Source: JAWLFY01 sp964462125 (GTDB lineage Bacteria > Planctomycetota > Planctomycetia > Pirellulales > Pirellulaceae). From it: a stretch of DNA of 15,460 bases. The notes under the pieces are model-generated. The model had not been told where the DNA came from. It saw only the letters and a list, made by a program, of their open reading frames with translations, and searched no databases. Positions 1-7,640 of this stretch are shown piece after piece; within the stretch, counting starts at the first letter, position 1, and each line of letters opens with the position of its first letter. The translations under genes and the position numbers were made by a program. Location: assembly GCA_964462125.1 (NCBI GenBank), contig CAYWXT010000124.1, positions 1 to 15,460 on the forward strand, read 5' to 3'.

Positions 1-1
1 C

Positions 2-394
2 GACGTCGCATTTGCCGAGATCAACCCGGAGGAGTACGCCGGGATCATGTTCAGCGGCGGCCGGGCCCCGGAGTACATCCGCTATGACGAAGATCTGGTG
101 CGCGTCACCAAGGCGTTCTTTGCCGCGGGCAAGCCGATCGCAAGCGTCTGCCACGGCGTCGAAATCCCGGCCTATGCCGACTGCGTCCGCGGCCGTCGGA
201 TGGCGACGGTGCCGAAATGCCAGTTTGACCTGGAAGTGTGCGGCGGGATCTTCGTCAATGAGCCCTGTGTCGTCGACGACAACCTCGTCAGCGGCCGCAC
301 GTTCCATGACAACGGCCACTACGTCGGCAAGTGGATCGAACTGTTGAAGCAAAAAAGGGGTCAGGACTCTTTTTTGAGTCGAAAAAGGGGGTAG
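2..394 (+). CDS. DJ-1/PfpI-family (class I glutamine amidotransferase-like) protein, 5' partial
   Basis: This is the C-terminal 130 codons of a gene whose start lies before the window. The visible part matches the DJ-1/PfpI fold. An SGGRAPEYIRYDEDL segment (visible residues 18-32) is followed by the nucleophile-elbow motif ASVCHG, with the presumed nucleophile Cys at visible residue 50, and then a GRRMATVPKCQFDLE stretch. Relatives include deglycase or protease-I-like stress proteins, ThiJ-like enzymes and proteins of unknown function, so no exact reaction can be named. The family-like part ends near ...KWIELLK. The last roughly 15 residues (QKRGQDSFLSRKRG) are encoded by the 350-437 repeat and look like an acquired tail. 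The gene converges on the ExeA-like gene at 440. The family call is firm; the specific function is unknown. Confidence 0.85.
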   Translation, partial: DVAFAEINPEEYAGIMFSGGRAPEYIRYDEDLVRVTKAFFAAGKPIASVCHGVEIPAYADCVRGRRMATVPKCQFDLEVCGGIFVNEPCVVDDNLVSGRTFHDNGHYVGKWIELLKQKRGQDSFLSRKRG

Positions 395-437
395 TACTCG
401 CTTACCAGGGCAAAAAAGAGTCCTGACCCCTTTTTTG
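350..437. repeat. Perfect 27-bp inverted repeat with degenerate internal copy; likely bidirectional terminator
   Basis: The left arm (350-376) and right arm (411-437) are exact reverse complements over 27 bases. Each arm consists of C, A6, a GGGGTCAGGACTC core (or its complement), T6 and G. The 34-base loop contains a third, imperfect same-direction copy at about 381-399 (AAAAAGGGGGTAGTACTCG). The element lies between two convergent genes, and its A and T tracts mean either transcript folds into a long stem ending in U6, so it could terminate both. It overlaps the last 45 bases of the upstream gene, including that gene's stop codon. A truncated relative lies at 7616-7640, so this is a dispersed family. 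I see no target-site duplication beside the arms. Confidence 0.85.
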
Positions 438-439
438 AT

Positions 440-1261
440 TCAGACGCCGACGAGTTCTTGGTGAACACCGTCGATCTGGGCGGCGTCGAGGATCGAGAGT
501 TCTTCGGCGAAGCCGACCATCAGGGCTAAATCGGCGAGCCGATTGATGCGGCGGGGAATCCCCGATCCGCGGAGATGCAAGGCTTCGATCGCCTCGGGGG
601 TGAAGATTCGCTCCGCTTGGCCGCCGGCAACGTGCAGTCGGTGTTGCAGATAGCCCGCGGTCTGTTCGGCGCTGAAGCGATGCAGCAGGCATTTCACCGA
701 GACCCGTTCATCTAGCGCCCGGTTTTTTTCGACCAGGTTCATCAGGGTCGTCTGGCCCGAGAGAATCAGCGACCAGGAGGCCTCGCCGGCGCTGGAGCGT
801 CCGCCGAGGTTGAGCAGCAACCGCAGCGTTTCCAGTGGCTCGCCGGCGGAGAGCAGGTGGGCTTCGTCGATCACCACGACGGCGTGTTGTCCGGCGGCGA
901 CGTTCTTTTCGAGAAAGGCTTCCAGCCGGGCCAGAGTCAACCGCGCCGGTTCGGACGCCTCACCCGCGGTGCCGCTGATCTTGTCGGCCAGGTAGCCGAG
1001 CAGTTGAGGGCCGGAGAGTTGGGGATAGACGAGGTGGGTCGCCGGTGCCAGGCCGTCGGGGAGTTGCTGGAGGAGCGATTCCAGCAGCAGCGATTTTCCC
1101 ATCCCGCTGTCGCCCGCGACCAGCATCGCCGCCCGGCGGCACTCCAGGGCGTAGCGTAGTTTCAGCACCGCGGTTTGATGCACTTCCGACGGGTAGTAAA
1201 ACGCGTCCTGTCCCCAATTTTCGAACGGCCGTTTGGCCAATCCCCAATGGTTCTCGTACAT
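440..1261 (-). CDS. ExeA/GspA-like AAA ATPase
   Basis: A 273-residue P-loop ATPase of the ExeA/GspA (AAA_22) type. The N-terminus MYENHWGLAKRPFEN has the typical family opening (M-Y-x-x-H-W-G-L...P-F). Walker A GDSGMGKS is at residues 50-57, Walker B VVVIDEAH at 128-135, and a GIPRRIN sensor-2-like motif at 234-240. There is no membrane segment and no C-terminal peptidoglycan-binding domain, so this is the short form. Relatives include ExeA of type II secretion and the ATPase of PEP-CTERM/EPS loci; which process applies here is inference. The reading frame can be extended to a TTG at 1312 that overlaps the upstream stop. I prefer the ATG at 1261 because GAGG lies 5 bases upstream of it and it gives the family N-terminus; an adjacent ATG at 1264 is also possible. 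It is the last gene of the minus-strand cassette and ends at the 350-437 hairpin. Confidence 0.88.
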   Translation of the reverse strand: MYENHWGLAKRPFENWGQDAFYYPSEVHQTAVLKLRYALECRRAAMLVAGDSGMGKSLLLESLLQQLPDGLAPATHLVYPQLSGPQLLGYLADKISGTAGEASEPARLTLARLEAFLEKNVAAGQHAVVVIDEAHLLSAGEPLETLRLLLNLGGRSSAGEASWSLILSGQTTLMNLVEKNRALDERVSVKCLLHRFSAEQTAGYLQHRLHVAGGQAERIFTPEAIEALHLRGSGIPRRINRLADLALMVGFAEELSILDAAQIDGVHQELVGV

Positions 1262-1308
1262 CATTCCCTCACGTCCGCCTCGGGCGGTTTCGTTATTTCG
1301 TGCGGTGT

Positions 1309-2310
1309 TCAACTGAAATTTTCGATCACCCCGATCCCTTGGATCCCGCGCTGGCGAAGTTGGCAGGACAGGGCGTTGGTTTCCTCGGCGGTTGTCGCCC
1401 GGAGGTCCCGCACGATCAGCGCGGTGTCGAAAACGTGCGAGCCCCCGACGACCGCGGCGGCCCCCGCCGGTCCGTCGACGGCGATAAAATCGAAGCGGCC
1501 TTTTACGCTGTTGACCAGCGTCTCGATCTCATTGGCCGTGGCGGCCGTGTCGCCGTTGGGTGGCATTAACGGAATCAACGTCACGCCATCGCGAAGGGAA
1601 TGCACCGCGATCTCCTCGACCGGCAAGCCGCCGCGGAGAGCATCGACCCAGCCATATTCGAGGTCGAGTCGGAGGTCATCGACCAGGGTCGGTTGGGCTG
1701 CGTTGCCATCGATCAGGGCCACGCGGTAGCCCGCAGCGGCCACGGCGATCGCGATCCCGATCGCGGCGGTGGTGCGGCCTTCCTGCGCCCCGGTGCTGGA
1801 GAACAAGACCGTCCTCAAGCCTTGCTCGACCGCCCCGGACATCCTTCGCGACAGGTCCGCTGCGACGGCGCCGGAAAGGAACAGCTCGGTGACCGGAGCG
1901 GGCAGATCAAACGCGTCGACTTCCCAGACCGCTTGAAACGGGCTTGCCGGTGGAACCGCTTTCGTCTCGGCCACGTGAGGGGGGTCAACCCGAAATCGGT
2001 GCAGCGGCGCCGTTCCCGATTCGGCGGTTTCCAGTTCGGCGGGCTCCTCTGCTAGATCGGGGGGCGCCTCGGCCACCTTTGCCGGGCCGCCGGCCGGAGG
2101 CACCGCCGTCGGCGGGCTGGTTTCTCGCTGCAGCTTTCCGGCCAACTGCGGCTTAGGGATGGCCGGTGAGGCGGTCGTGTCAGCCCGGAGGTGCTCGTCC
2201 TGTTGCTCATCGATCCAAACAATCGACGATTCCGAAGCGGCGGCCGGCTCACGCTGCGGTTGCTGGCGGCGGGCAAACGCTTTGACAAATGCCTGGTCGA
2301 GAGTGCTCAT
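1309..2310 (-). CDS. CpsD/BY-kinase-like P-loop protein with degenerate nucleotide-binding motifs
   Basis: A 333-residue protein starting MSTLDQAFVKAF. A low-complexity Pro/Ala/Glu linker covers about residues 20-125. A MinD/CpsD-type P-loop domain follows (about 140-333) and resembles the cytoplasmic domain of bacterial tyrosine autokinases that control exopolysaccharide chain length. The motifs are altered. Walker A reads GAQEGRTT (174-181), with Arg where Lys is expected. Walker A' reads VALIDGN (197-202), with Asn instead of the second Asp. Walker B FDFIAVD (273-279) is intact. There is no C-terminal tyrosine cluster, so kinase activity is doubtful and a regulatory or scaffold role is possible. 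The start at 2310 is preferred over the ATG at 2337 because it leaves a 4-base gap after the upstream gene rather than a 23-base overlap and gives a compact N-terminus. No good ribosome binding site is visible, so coupling to the upstream gene is likely. Confidence 0.75.
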   Translation of the reverse strand: MSTLDQAFVKAFARRQQPQREPAAASESSIVWIDEQQDEHLRADTTASPAIPKPQLAGKLQRETSPPTAVPPAGGPAKVAEAPPDLAEEPAELETAESGTAPLHRFRVDPPHVAETKAVPPASPFQAVWEVDAFDLPAPVTELFLSGAVAADLSRRMSGAVEQGLRTVLFSSTGAQEGRTTAAIGIAIAVAAAGYRVALIDGNAAQPTLVDDLRLDLEYGWVDALRGGLPVEEIAVHSLRDGVTLIPLMPPNGDTAATANEIETLVNSVKGRFDFIAVDGPAGAAAVVGGSHVFDTALIVRDLRATTAEETNALSCQLRQRGIQGIGVIENFS

Positions 2311-2314
2311 CGGT

Positions 2315-3622
2315 TCAACGCTGAAAGGGCGGGGCATTGGCAGCGGGGATGGTCGCAGAGCCGTCGGTGGCGTCGTTCATCCCGGCAGGTTCATCGTTCG
2401 AATTTGGGCGGTCGGCGACGTAGTCGGTGTCCGGGTTCGGCAGGTAACGGCTCCAATCGCGAATCGGGTTTGGGGTTGCCGATTTTGGGTACGATTCCCG
2501 CGAAGCGGTTGATTCGACATCTGCTTCTGGATCTGCTTCTTGCGATTCGACCGCGTCGATGGCGGGCTCGGGACCGTTTAGCGAGAGACCCGCGGGCTCA
2601 GCGTCGCTGCCAGGCTCCGCGTTGCTCGGGGTGTGATGCGGATCGGCCGGCTCGGGCTCGGTGGCTGCCCGAGCGACTTCCATTCGGTTGGCCGGTTTGG
2701 GGGGGTGAAGGGCGAACGCGCCTGGATCCGGGGTGGCGTCTGGCCCCGTTGGCTCAGGCCCCGTTGGCTCAGCTTCTCCAGAGGCGTGTTTTCCGGCATT
2801 CGGGGTTTCAGACGCCTGGTTCTCAGACGCTTCGGTGTTTTTCTCCGCCGGTGCTGAGACGGTATCCCCTGGCTGGCCCATGTCCCCTGGCTGGCCCTTG
2901 CGTGACTGCGGTGCCGGCTCGGCGGCGATGCGGGCGTCTGGACCGGTTAATGCTTCCTGGGCGGACCCGACCTCTGGCGAGGGAACCGGGGCTTGTTTCC
3001 GGTCGGGGCCTTGTTTGCGGCCTGCCAGCAGGGCGGTGGCGGCCAGGATGCCGAGGACGAGCAGGACGATCGATTGAGAGCTCAGCCGTTCCATCCACGA
3101 TCGGCCAGCGGGGACGGTACCTTGCCGGACCGGGATTTTCCGCGGTGGAAATTCCTTCGATTCAGACTTTGTCGCCGCCGGGCTGGGCTCAGCCGCCGAG
3201 GGGATTGGCCTCGCGGCAATCGTTGGCTTCGCCGCATTCGCCAGATTCGGCTCCGCGGCGGGCACCAGTTCCGCGGCGGTGTTTCGCGTCGACTGGTCGG
3301 CGTCTGGGATCACCGCTGGCCTCGTCCCGATGGGCGACGCCGGCTGCTGCTCGGGGGGGTTATGTTCCCATATCGGAAGCGGAGTCCTCGGCAGCGGTGG
3401 GGGGATGATCGCGGGGGATGCTTTGGGAGCTGGATCGTTGTCGGAGACGGTGGCGGGTTCGGTTGGGTTCGACCAGCGTCGGTTGGTCGACGTGCGTGGG
3501 GCCGGGTCGAGATCGGGTAGGCGCAGCAGCGTGGGGGGGGGCACTGCGGAACCGGTCACACTCCCCGCCGGTGTGGATTGCGGCTCTGCCAGTGGCTTTC
3601 GTCCCTGAGGCGAGACGGTCAT
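2315..3622 (-). CDS. Pro/Glu/Ala-rich single-pass membrane protein of unknown function
   Basis: I do not recognise a family. From the ATG at 3622 (AGGA about 7 bases upstream) the protein is 435 residues; a GTG at 3715 would add 31 residues without a clear ribosome site. Residues 1-180 are Pro/Ala-rich and basic. One hydrophobic helix follows at about 184-200 (SIVLLVLGILAATALLA). The remaining roughly 235 residues are Pro/Glu/Ala/Asp-rich, acidic and probably disordered, and end with a more ordered-looking WSRYLPNPDTDY patch near 389-400. The basic N-terminal side suggests a cytoplasmic N-terminus and an exported C-terminus. Two DNA tandem repeats encode PTGPEPTGP and GQPGDMGQPGD. It is the first gene of the minus-strand cassette, 4 bases before the CpsD-like gene, so it may be a membrane anchor or adaptor for the two P-loop proteins. 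A 405-codon plus-strand frame opposite it (2191-3408) is Arg/Gly-rich and looks like a shadow. Confidence 0.65.
   Translation of the reverse strand: MTVSPQGRKPLAEPQSTPAGSVTGSAVPPPTLLRLPDLDPAPRTSTNRRWSNPTEPATVSDNDPAPKASPAIIPPPLPRTPLPIWEHNPPEQQPASPIGTRPAVIPDADQSTRNTAAELVPAAEPNLANAAKPTIAARPIPSAAEPSPAATKSESKEFPPRKIPVRQGTVPAGRSWMERLSSQSIVLLVLGILAATALLAGRKQGPDRKQAPVPSPEVGSAQEALTGPDARIAAEPAPQSRKGQPGDMGQPGDTVSAPAEKNTEASENQASETPNAGKHASGEAEPTGPEPTGPDATPDPGAFALHPPKPANRMEVARAATEPEPADPHHTPSNAEPGSDAEPAGLSLNGPEPAIDAVESQEADPEADVESTASRESYPKSATPNPIRDWSRYLPNPDTDYVADRPNSNDEPAGMNDATDGSATIPAANAPPFQR
2742..2771. repeat. 15-bp tandem repeat, two perfect copies
   Basis: GGCCCCGTTGGCTCA occurs twice in direct tandem inside the membrane-protein gene. 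On the minus strand it encodes the duplicated five-residue unit EPTGP. The copies are identical at DNA level, which suggests recent slippage in a low-complexity region. Confidence 0.85.
2865..2900. repeat. 18-bp tandem repeat, two copies with one mismatch
   Basis: TCCCCTGGCTGGCCCATG is followed directly by the same 18 bases with one A-to-T change. On the minus strand the pair encodes KGQPGD-MGQPGD in the acidic C-terminal half of the membrane protein. Being a multiple of three, it keeps the frame. Confidence 0.85.
3533..3541. repeat. G9 homopolymer inside the membrane-protein gene
   Basis: Nine consecutive G on the plus strand (C9 in the coding strand) lie at about codons 27-30 of the minus-strand membrane protein. 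A one-base change in tract length would frameshift the first gene of the cassette very early. Switching is inference; the tract itself is directly visible. Confidence 0.6.
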
Positions 3623-3872
3623 GCGATCTTCCTGAAACGCGTGGACACCCCGGTGGGCTTGATTTTCGCAGCGGACGGGGATCCGGATCACCGTCCATCG
3701 CTCTTGATCGGTCACAGTCGTGACGATCTTGAGTCATTTGCGGAATAGCGAAACGGCGCCGGTCGGGCAAGGTTGAATGCGGTCCAGAACGGTTTCGCCT
3801 TGTCGAGTCCGTCCGATGGGTGGAAGATAGTGGCGACGTTGACTTACGACACCGCTCTCGATTTTGAGCCAC
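3623..3872. promoter_or_regulatory. Divergent intergenic region between membrane-protein gene and metH
   Basis: About 250 bases separate the two divergent starts, so promoters for both sides should be here. A TTGACT hexamer at 3839-3844 is a possible -35 for metH. The best -10-like stretch near it (ATTTTGA, 3861-3867) is poor and would place the start of transcription almost at the metH ATG. I see no cobalamin or SAM riboswitch consensus and no ribosome binding site for metH. Part of the region could encode a 31-residue N-terminal extension of the minus-strand gene from the GTG at 3715. Confidence 0.35.
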
Positions 3873-6800
3873 ATGCTTCAACCAAATCCGATTGAAACGC
3901 AAATTTCTGAACTGATCCGCGAACGAATCCTGCTCCTCGACGGGGCGATGGGGACCATGATCCAGCGGCTGAATCTGGATGAGGCCGCGGTGCGGGGGGA
4001 GCGGTTTGCGGACCACCATAAGGATCTCAGCCGATTCTCAGACATTCTTTGTCTGACCCACCCGGAGAAGATCACCGAGATTCACCGGGAATATTTCGAT
4101 GCCGGCAGCGACATCGTCGAGACCAACACGTTTGGCGCCTCCGCGATCGGGATGATCGAATTCGACCTGCCGGACGAGTTGGGCGATGAGATCAACACCG
4201 CCGCGGTGGCGTGTGCCAAGGAAGCGGCGGCGGAGTACACCGAGAAGACACCGGAGCGACCGCGTTTCGTCGCCGGTTCGATCGGGCCGACGAGTCGGCA
4301 GACGGCGATCAGCACCAAGGTCGACGATCCGGCTCATCGAGACGTCGACTTCGGCCAGATGATGGCCAGCTACCGCCGGCAGGTCGCGGCATTGGTTGAG
4401 GCGGGGGTCGACATTCTGCTGCCGGAGACGGCGATCGACACGTTGAATCTGAAGGCCTGCCTGTTCGCGATTGAAGATTACTTTGACAACGGGGGGCGCC
4501 GCGTTCCGGTGATGGTCAGCGGCACGTTTGACAAAGGGGGCCGAACGTTCGTCAGCGGTCAGAGCGTGGAGGCCTTCGTCACCTCGATCAGCCATTTTCC
4601 GCTCCTGTCGATCGGCATGAATTGCGCGCTTGGGCCCGACGTGATGCGGCCGCACCTGGAGGCGTTGGCCAGCGCGTCGCAGGTGCCGGTCAGCTGCCAT
4701 CCCAATGCGGGGTTGCCCAATGAGATGGGCCAGTACGACCTGGGGCCGAAGGGGATGGCGGAGATGATCGGCGAGTTCGCCGGCCAGGGCTGGCTGAACA
4801 TCGTCGGTGGCTGTTGCGGCACGACCCCGGAGCACATCCGGGCAATGGATGCGGCCATCCATGACGCCAAGCCGCGCAAGCCGCCCGAGGGGCCGATCTA
4901 CACCCGGCTTTCGGGCCAGCTGCCGATGGTGATGCGTCCCGAGATCCCCTTCACGATGATCGGCGAACGGACCAACGTCACCGGCAGCCGCAAATTCAAG
5001 CGGCTGATCCAGAACGATAACTACGACGAGGCGGTGGAGGTCGCTCGCGAGCAGGTCGAGAACGGGGCGACGGTCATCGACATCAACTTCGACGACGCCC
5101 TGCTCGACGGGGTCGAGGCGATGACGCGCTTCCTGCGGCTGCTCTCCGGCGATGACGTCGCCGCTGCGGTGCCGGTGATGATCGACAGCAGTAAATGGGA
5201 CGTGCTCGAGGCGGGCCTGCAGAACACGCAGGGCAAATCGATCGTCAATTCGATCTCGCTCAAGGACGGCGAGGAAGAATTCCTCCGCCGCGCCACCCTG
5301 GTCCGCCGCTACGGCGCCGCGGCCGTCGTGATGGCCTTCGATGAAGAGGGACAAGCCGCCGACGAGGACGCCAAGGTTCGGATCAGCAAGCGGGCGTATG
5401 ATCTGCTTGTTAACAAGTTAGGGTTCCCACCCCACGACATCATCTTCGACCCCAACATCCTGACCGTCGCCACCGGGATCGACGAGCACAACAACTACGC
5501 CGTCGATTTCATCAACGCGGTGCGGCGGATCAAACAGGAGTGTCCCGGGGTCAAGACGAGTGGTGGGGTCAGCAACATCAGCTTCAGCTTTCGCGGCAAC
5601 GACCGGGTCCGCGAAGCGATGCACAGCGCGTTCCTGTTCCATGCCGTCAAGGCGGGTCTCGACATGGGGATTGTCAACGCCGGCCAGCTGGAGGTCTACG
5701 AGCAGATCCCCAAGGACCTGTTGGAGCACGTCGAGGACGTGTTGTTCAACCGCCGCGACGACGCCACCGACCGGATACTGGAATTCGCCGAGACCGTCAA
5801 GGGGCCTGGCGGCCAGAAAAAGACGGAAGATTTGGCATGGCGTGATGCACCGGTGGTGGAACGGCTCAAGCACGCGTTGATCAAGGGGATCGACAAATTC
5901 GTCGTCGAGGACACCGAGGAGGCGCGGCAGCACTTTGATCGTTGTATCCAGGTCATCGAAGGCCCGTTGATGGACGGCATGCAGGTGGTTGGGGACCTGT
6001 TCGGCGAAGGCAAGATGTTCCTCCCGCAGGTCGTCAAGAGCGCGCGGGTGATGAAGAAGGCCGTCGCCTATCTGGAACCGTTCATGGAAGAGGAAAAAAT
6101 CGCCGCGGGGGTGGAGAACGCCGAGGCCCGCGCCAAGGTGCTGCTCGCCACCGTCAAGGGAGACGTCCACGACATCGGCAAGAATATCGTCGGCGTGGTG
6201 CTGCAGTGCAACAACTTTGAAGTCATCGACCTGGGGGTCATGGTGGCCACGGAGAAGATTTTGGAGGAGGCCGAGAAGGAGCAGGTCGACATGGTCGGGC
6301 TCAGCGGGTTGATCACGCCCAGCCTGGATGAAATGGTCACCGTCGCCCGCGAGATGAAACGCCGCGAGTTGGAGTTGCCGCTGTTGATCGGCGGGGCGAC
6401 GACCAGCGCCAAACATACCGCCGTGAAGATCGCTCCCGCTTACGCCTCGCCCGTGGTGCACGTGCTCGACGCCAGCCGCAGCGTGGGGGTGGTCGAGCGG
6501 CTGCTGAACAAGGAAGCGCGGCGCGAGTTCATCGAGACGAACCAAAAGTTGCAGAAACAGTTGGCCGATAGCTATCGCGATCGCCAGCAGAAGCTCGTTC
6601 CCTACGCCGACGCCCGGGCCAATCACTTCGCCACCGACTGGGCGTCGGTTGCCATCGACAAGCCGGAGTTCACCGGCGTGAGAGTGCTCTCCGACATTTC
6701 GCTCGAAGAGATTCGGCCTTACATCGATTGGTCGCCCTTCTTCCATACCTGGGAGCTGAAAGGGAAGTATCCCAAGATCTTGAAGGACCCCAAGGTGGGG

Positions 6801-7577
6801 CCGCACGCCCAAGAGCTGTACGACAACGCCAACAAGCTGCTCGACCAGATCATCGCCGAGCGGTCGTTGACCGCCAACGCCGCCTATGGATTTTGGCCGG
6901 CCGCGAGCGATGGGGAGGACGTGATCGTGTACAAGGACGACTCGCGGAGCGAGGAGTTGACGCGGCTCTATTTCTTGCGGCAGCAATGGGAGCGCCGCGG
7001 ACAAAGCGACTATCGCTCCTTGGCCGATTACATCGCCCCGATCGATTCGGGACGCGAGGACTACATCGGCGGCTTTGTTGTCACCGCCGGGATCGGTTCC
7101 GATCAGCTGGCGAACAAGTTCAAGGCCGACCATGACGATTACAACGCGATCATGGCCCAGGCGGTCGCCGATCGGTTGGCCGAGGCGCTGGCGGAATTGA
7201 TGCACCAGCGGGCCCGGGAGGCCTGGGCGTTCGGCCGCGAGGAGAACCTCAGCCCCGAGGAGATGATCGAAGAGAAGTATCGGGGCATTCGTCCGGCGGC
7301 CGGCTATCCTGCTTGCCCCGACCACACCGAAAAGCGGACCCTGTTCGATTTGCTCGATGCCGAAAACAACACCGGCGTGACGCTGACCGAGAGTTTCGCG
7401 ATGCAGCCCGGGGCAAGCGTCAGCGGCTTGTACTTTGCCCACCCGCAGGCCCGCTACTTCACCGTCGATCGGGTGACCAAGGAGCAGATCGAGTCGTACG
7501 CGAAAAGGAAGGGGCGCCCGATCGAAGAGATCGAACGTTGGCTCGGCCCGAACCTGGCCTATGATCCCGACGCCTGA
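3873..7577 (+). CDS. metH: Cobalamin-dependent methionine synthase
   Basis: Transfers a methyl group from 5-methyl-THF to homocysteine via methylcobalamin, giving methionine and THF. At 1,234 residues it has the full MetH length and all modules. The homocysteine domain (about 1-335) has zinc ligands at Cys251 (GMNCALGP) and Cys314-Cys315 (GGCCGTTPEH). The pterin domain (about 355-620) opens with FTMIGERTNVTGSRKF. The cobalamin cap is at about 650-745. The B12 domain carries the base-off motif DVHDIG, with the axial His at 766, and the SGLITPSLDEM and GGATTS segments. The C-terminal reactivation domain (about 900-1234) has the AdoMet-binding motif RPAAGYPACPDH at 1140-1151. A TTG nine bases upstream is in frame, but the ATG at 3873 is preferred. 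It stands alone, divergent from the cassette. Nothing key is missing, so the enzyme should be active and B12-dependent. Confidence 0.98.
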   Translation: MLQPNPIETQISELIRERILLLDGAMGTMIQRLNLDEAAVRGERFADHHKDLSRFSDILCLTHPEKITEIHREYFDAGSDIVETNTFGASAIGMIEFDLPDELGDEINTAAVACAKEAAAEYTEKTPERPRFVAGSIGPTSRQTAISTKVDDPAHRDVDFGQMMASYRRQVAALVEAGVDILLPETAIDTLNLKACLFAIEDYFDNGGRRVPVMVSGTFDKGGRTFVSGQSVEAFVTSISHFPLLSIGMNCALGPDVMRPHLEALASASQVPVSCHPNAGLPNEMGQYDLGPKGMAEMIGEFAGQGWLNIVGGCCGTTPEHIRAMDAAIHDAKPRKPPEGPIYTRLSGQLPMVMRPEIPFTMIGERTNVTGSRKFKRLIQNDNYDEAVEVAREQVENGATVIDINFDDALLDGVEAMTRFLRLLSGDDVAAAVPVMIDSSKWDVLEAGLQNTQGKSIVNSISLKDGEEEFLRRATLVRRYGAAAVVMAFDEEGQAADEDAKVRISKRAYDLLVNKLGFPPHDIIFDPNILTVATGIDEHNNYAVDFINAVRRIKQECPGVKTSGGVSNISFSFRGNDRVREAMHSAFLFHAVKAGLDMGIVNAGQLEVYEQIPKDLLEHVEDVLFNRRDDATDRILEFAETVKGPGGQKKTEDLAWRDAPVVERLKHALIKGIDKFVVEDTEEARQHFDRCIQVIEGPLMDGMQVVGDLFGEGKMFLPQVVKSARVMKKAVAYLEPFMEEEKIAAGVENAEARAKVLLATVKGDVHDIGKNIVGVVLQCNNFEVIDLGVMVATEKILEEAEKEQVDMVGLSGLITPSLDEMVTVAREMKRRELELPLLIGGATTSAKHTAVKIAPAYASPVVHVLDASRSVGVVERLLNKEARREFIETNQKLQKQLADSYRDRQQKLVPYADARANHFATDWASVAIDKPEFTGVRVLSDISLEEIRPYIDWSPFFHTWELKGKYPKILKDPKVGPHAQELYDNANKLLDQIIAERSLTANAAYGFWPAASDGEDVIVYKDDSRSEELTRLYFLRQQWERRGQSDYRSLADYIAPIDSGREDYIGGFVVTAGIGSDQLANKFKADHDDYNAIMAQAVADRLAEALAELMHQRAREAWAFGREENLSPEEMIEEKYRGIRPAAGYPACPDHTEKRTLFDLLDAENNTGVTLTESFAMQPGASVSGLYFAHPQARYFTVDRVTKEQIESYAKRKGRPIEEIERWLGPNLAYDPDA

Positions 7578-7615
7578 GCGTCTCTCCAGAACGTCGTCGC
7601 CCTTCGGATGCTTCG

Positions 7616-7640
7616 CAAAAAAAGTCCTGACCCCCGTTTT
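7616..7640. repeat. Truncated third copy of the GTCCTGACCCC repeat
   Basis: CA7GTCCTGACCCCC followed by GTTTTC matches the right arm of the 350-437 element, with the GA of the GAGTCC core lost and the T6 tract interrupted. It lies 38 bases after the metH stop, again just downstream of a gene. No opposite arm is present nearby, so this is a solo half-element and cannot form the long stem seen at 350-437. Confidence 0.7.

Noticed and set aside
350..437. Complete insertion sequence or CRISPR repeat
   Set aside because: There is no transposase, only 88 bases between arm ends, no visible target duplication and no spacer-repeat array.
402..692. A 96-codon minus-strand open frame overlapping the ExeA-like gene and the repeat
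   Set aside because: Same-strand alternate frame of the ATPase gene; Arg/Pro-rich, and its tail comes only from the repeat.
2191..3408. A 405-codon plus-strand open frame opposite the membrane-protein gene
   Set aside because: Arg/Gly/Pro-rich without features. The minus-strand frame has a clear membrane helix, a ribosome site and tight spacing to its neighbour, so it is preferred, though both are low-complexity.
3716..3872. Cobalamin or SAM riboswitch before metH
   Set aside because: The leader is short and lacks a B12-box-like or SAM-aptamer-like sequence.
5418..7442. A 674-codon minus-strand open frame opposite metH
   Set aside because: It lies wholly antisense to an unmistakable MetH. 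Its His/Val/Gly/Asp-rich composition is the usual reverse-frame shadow of a GC-rich gene, with no recognisable domain.
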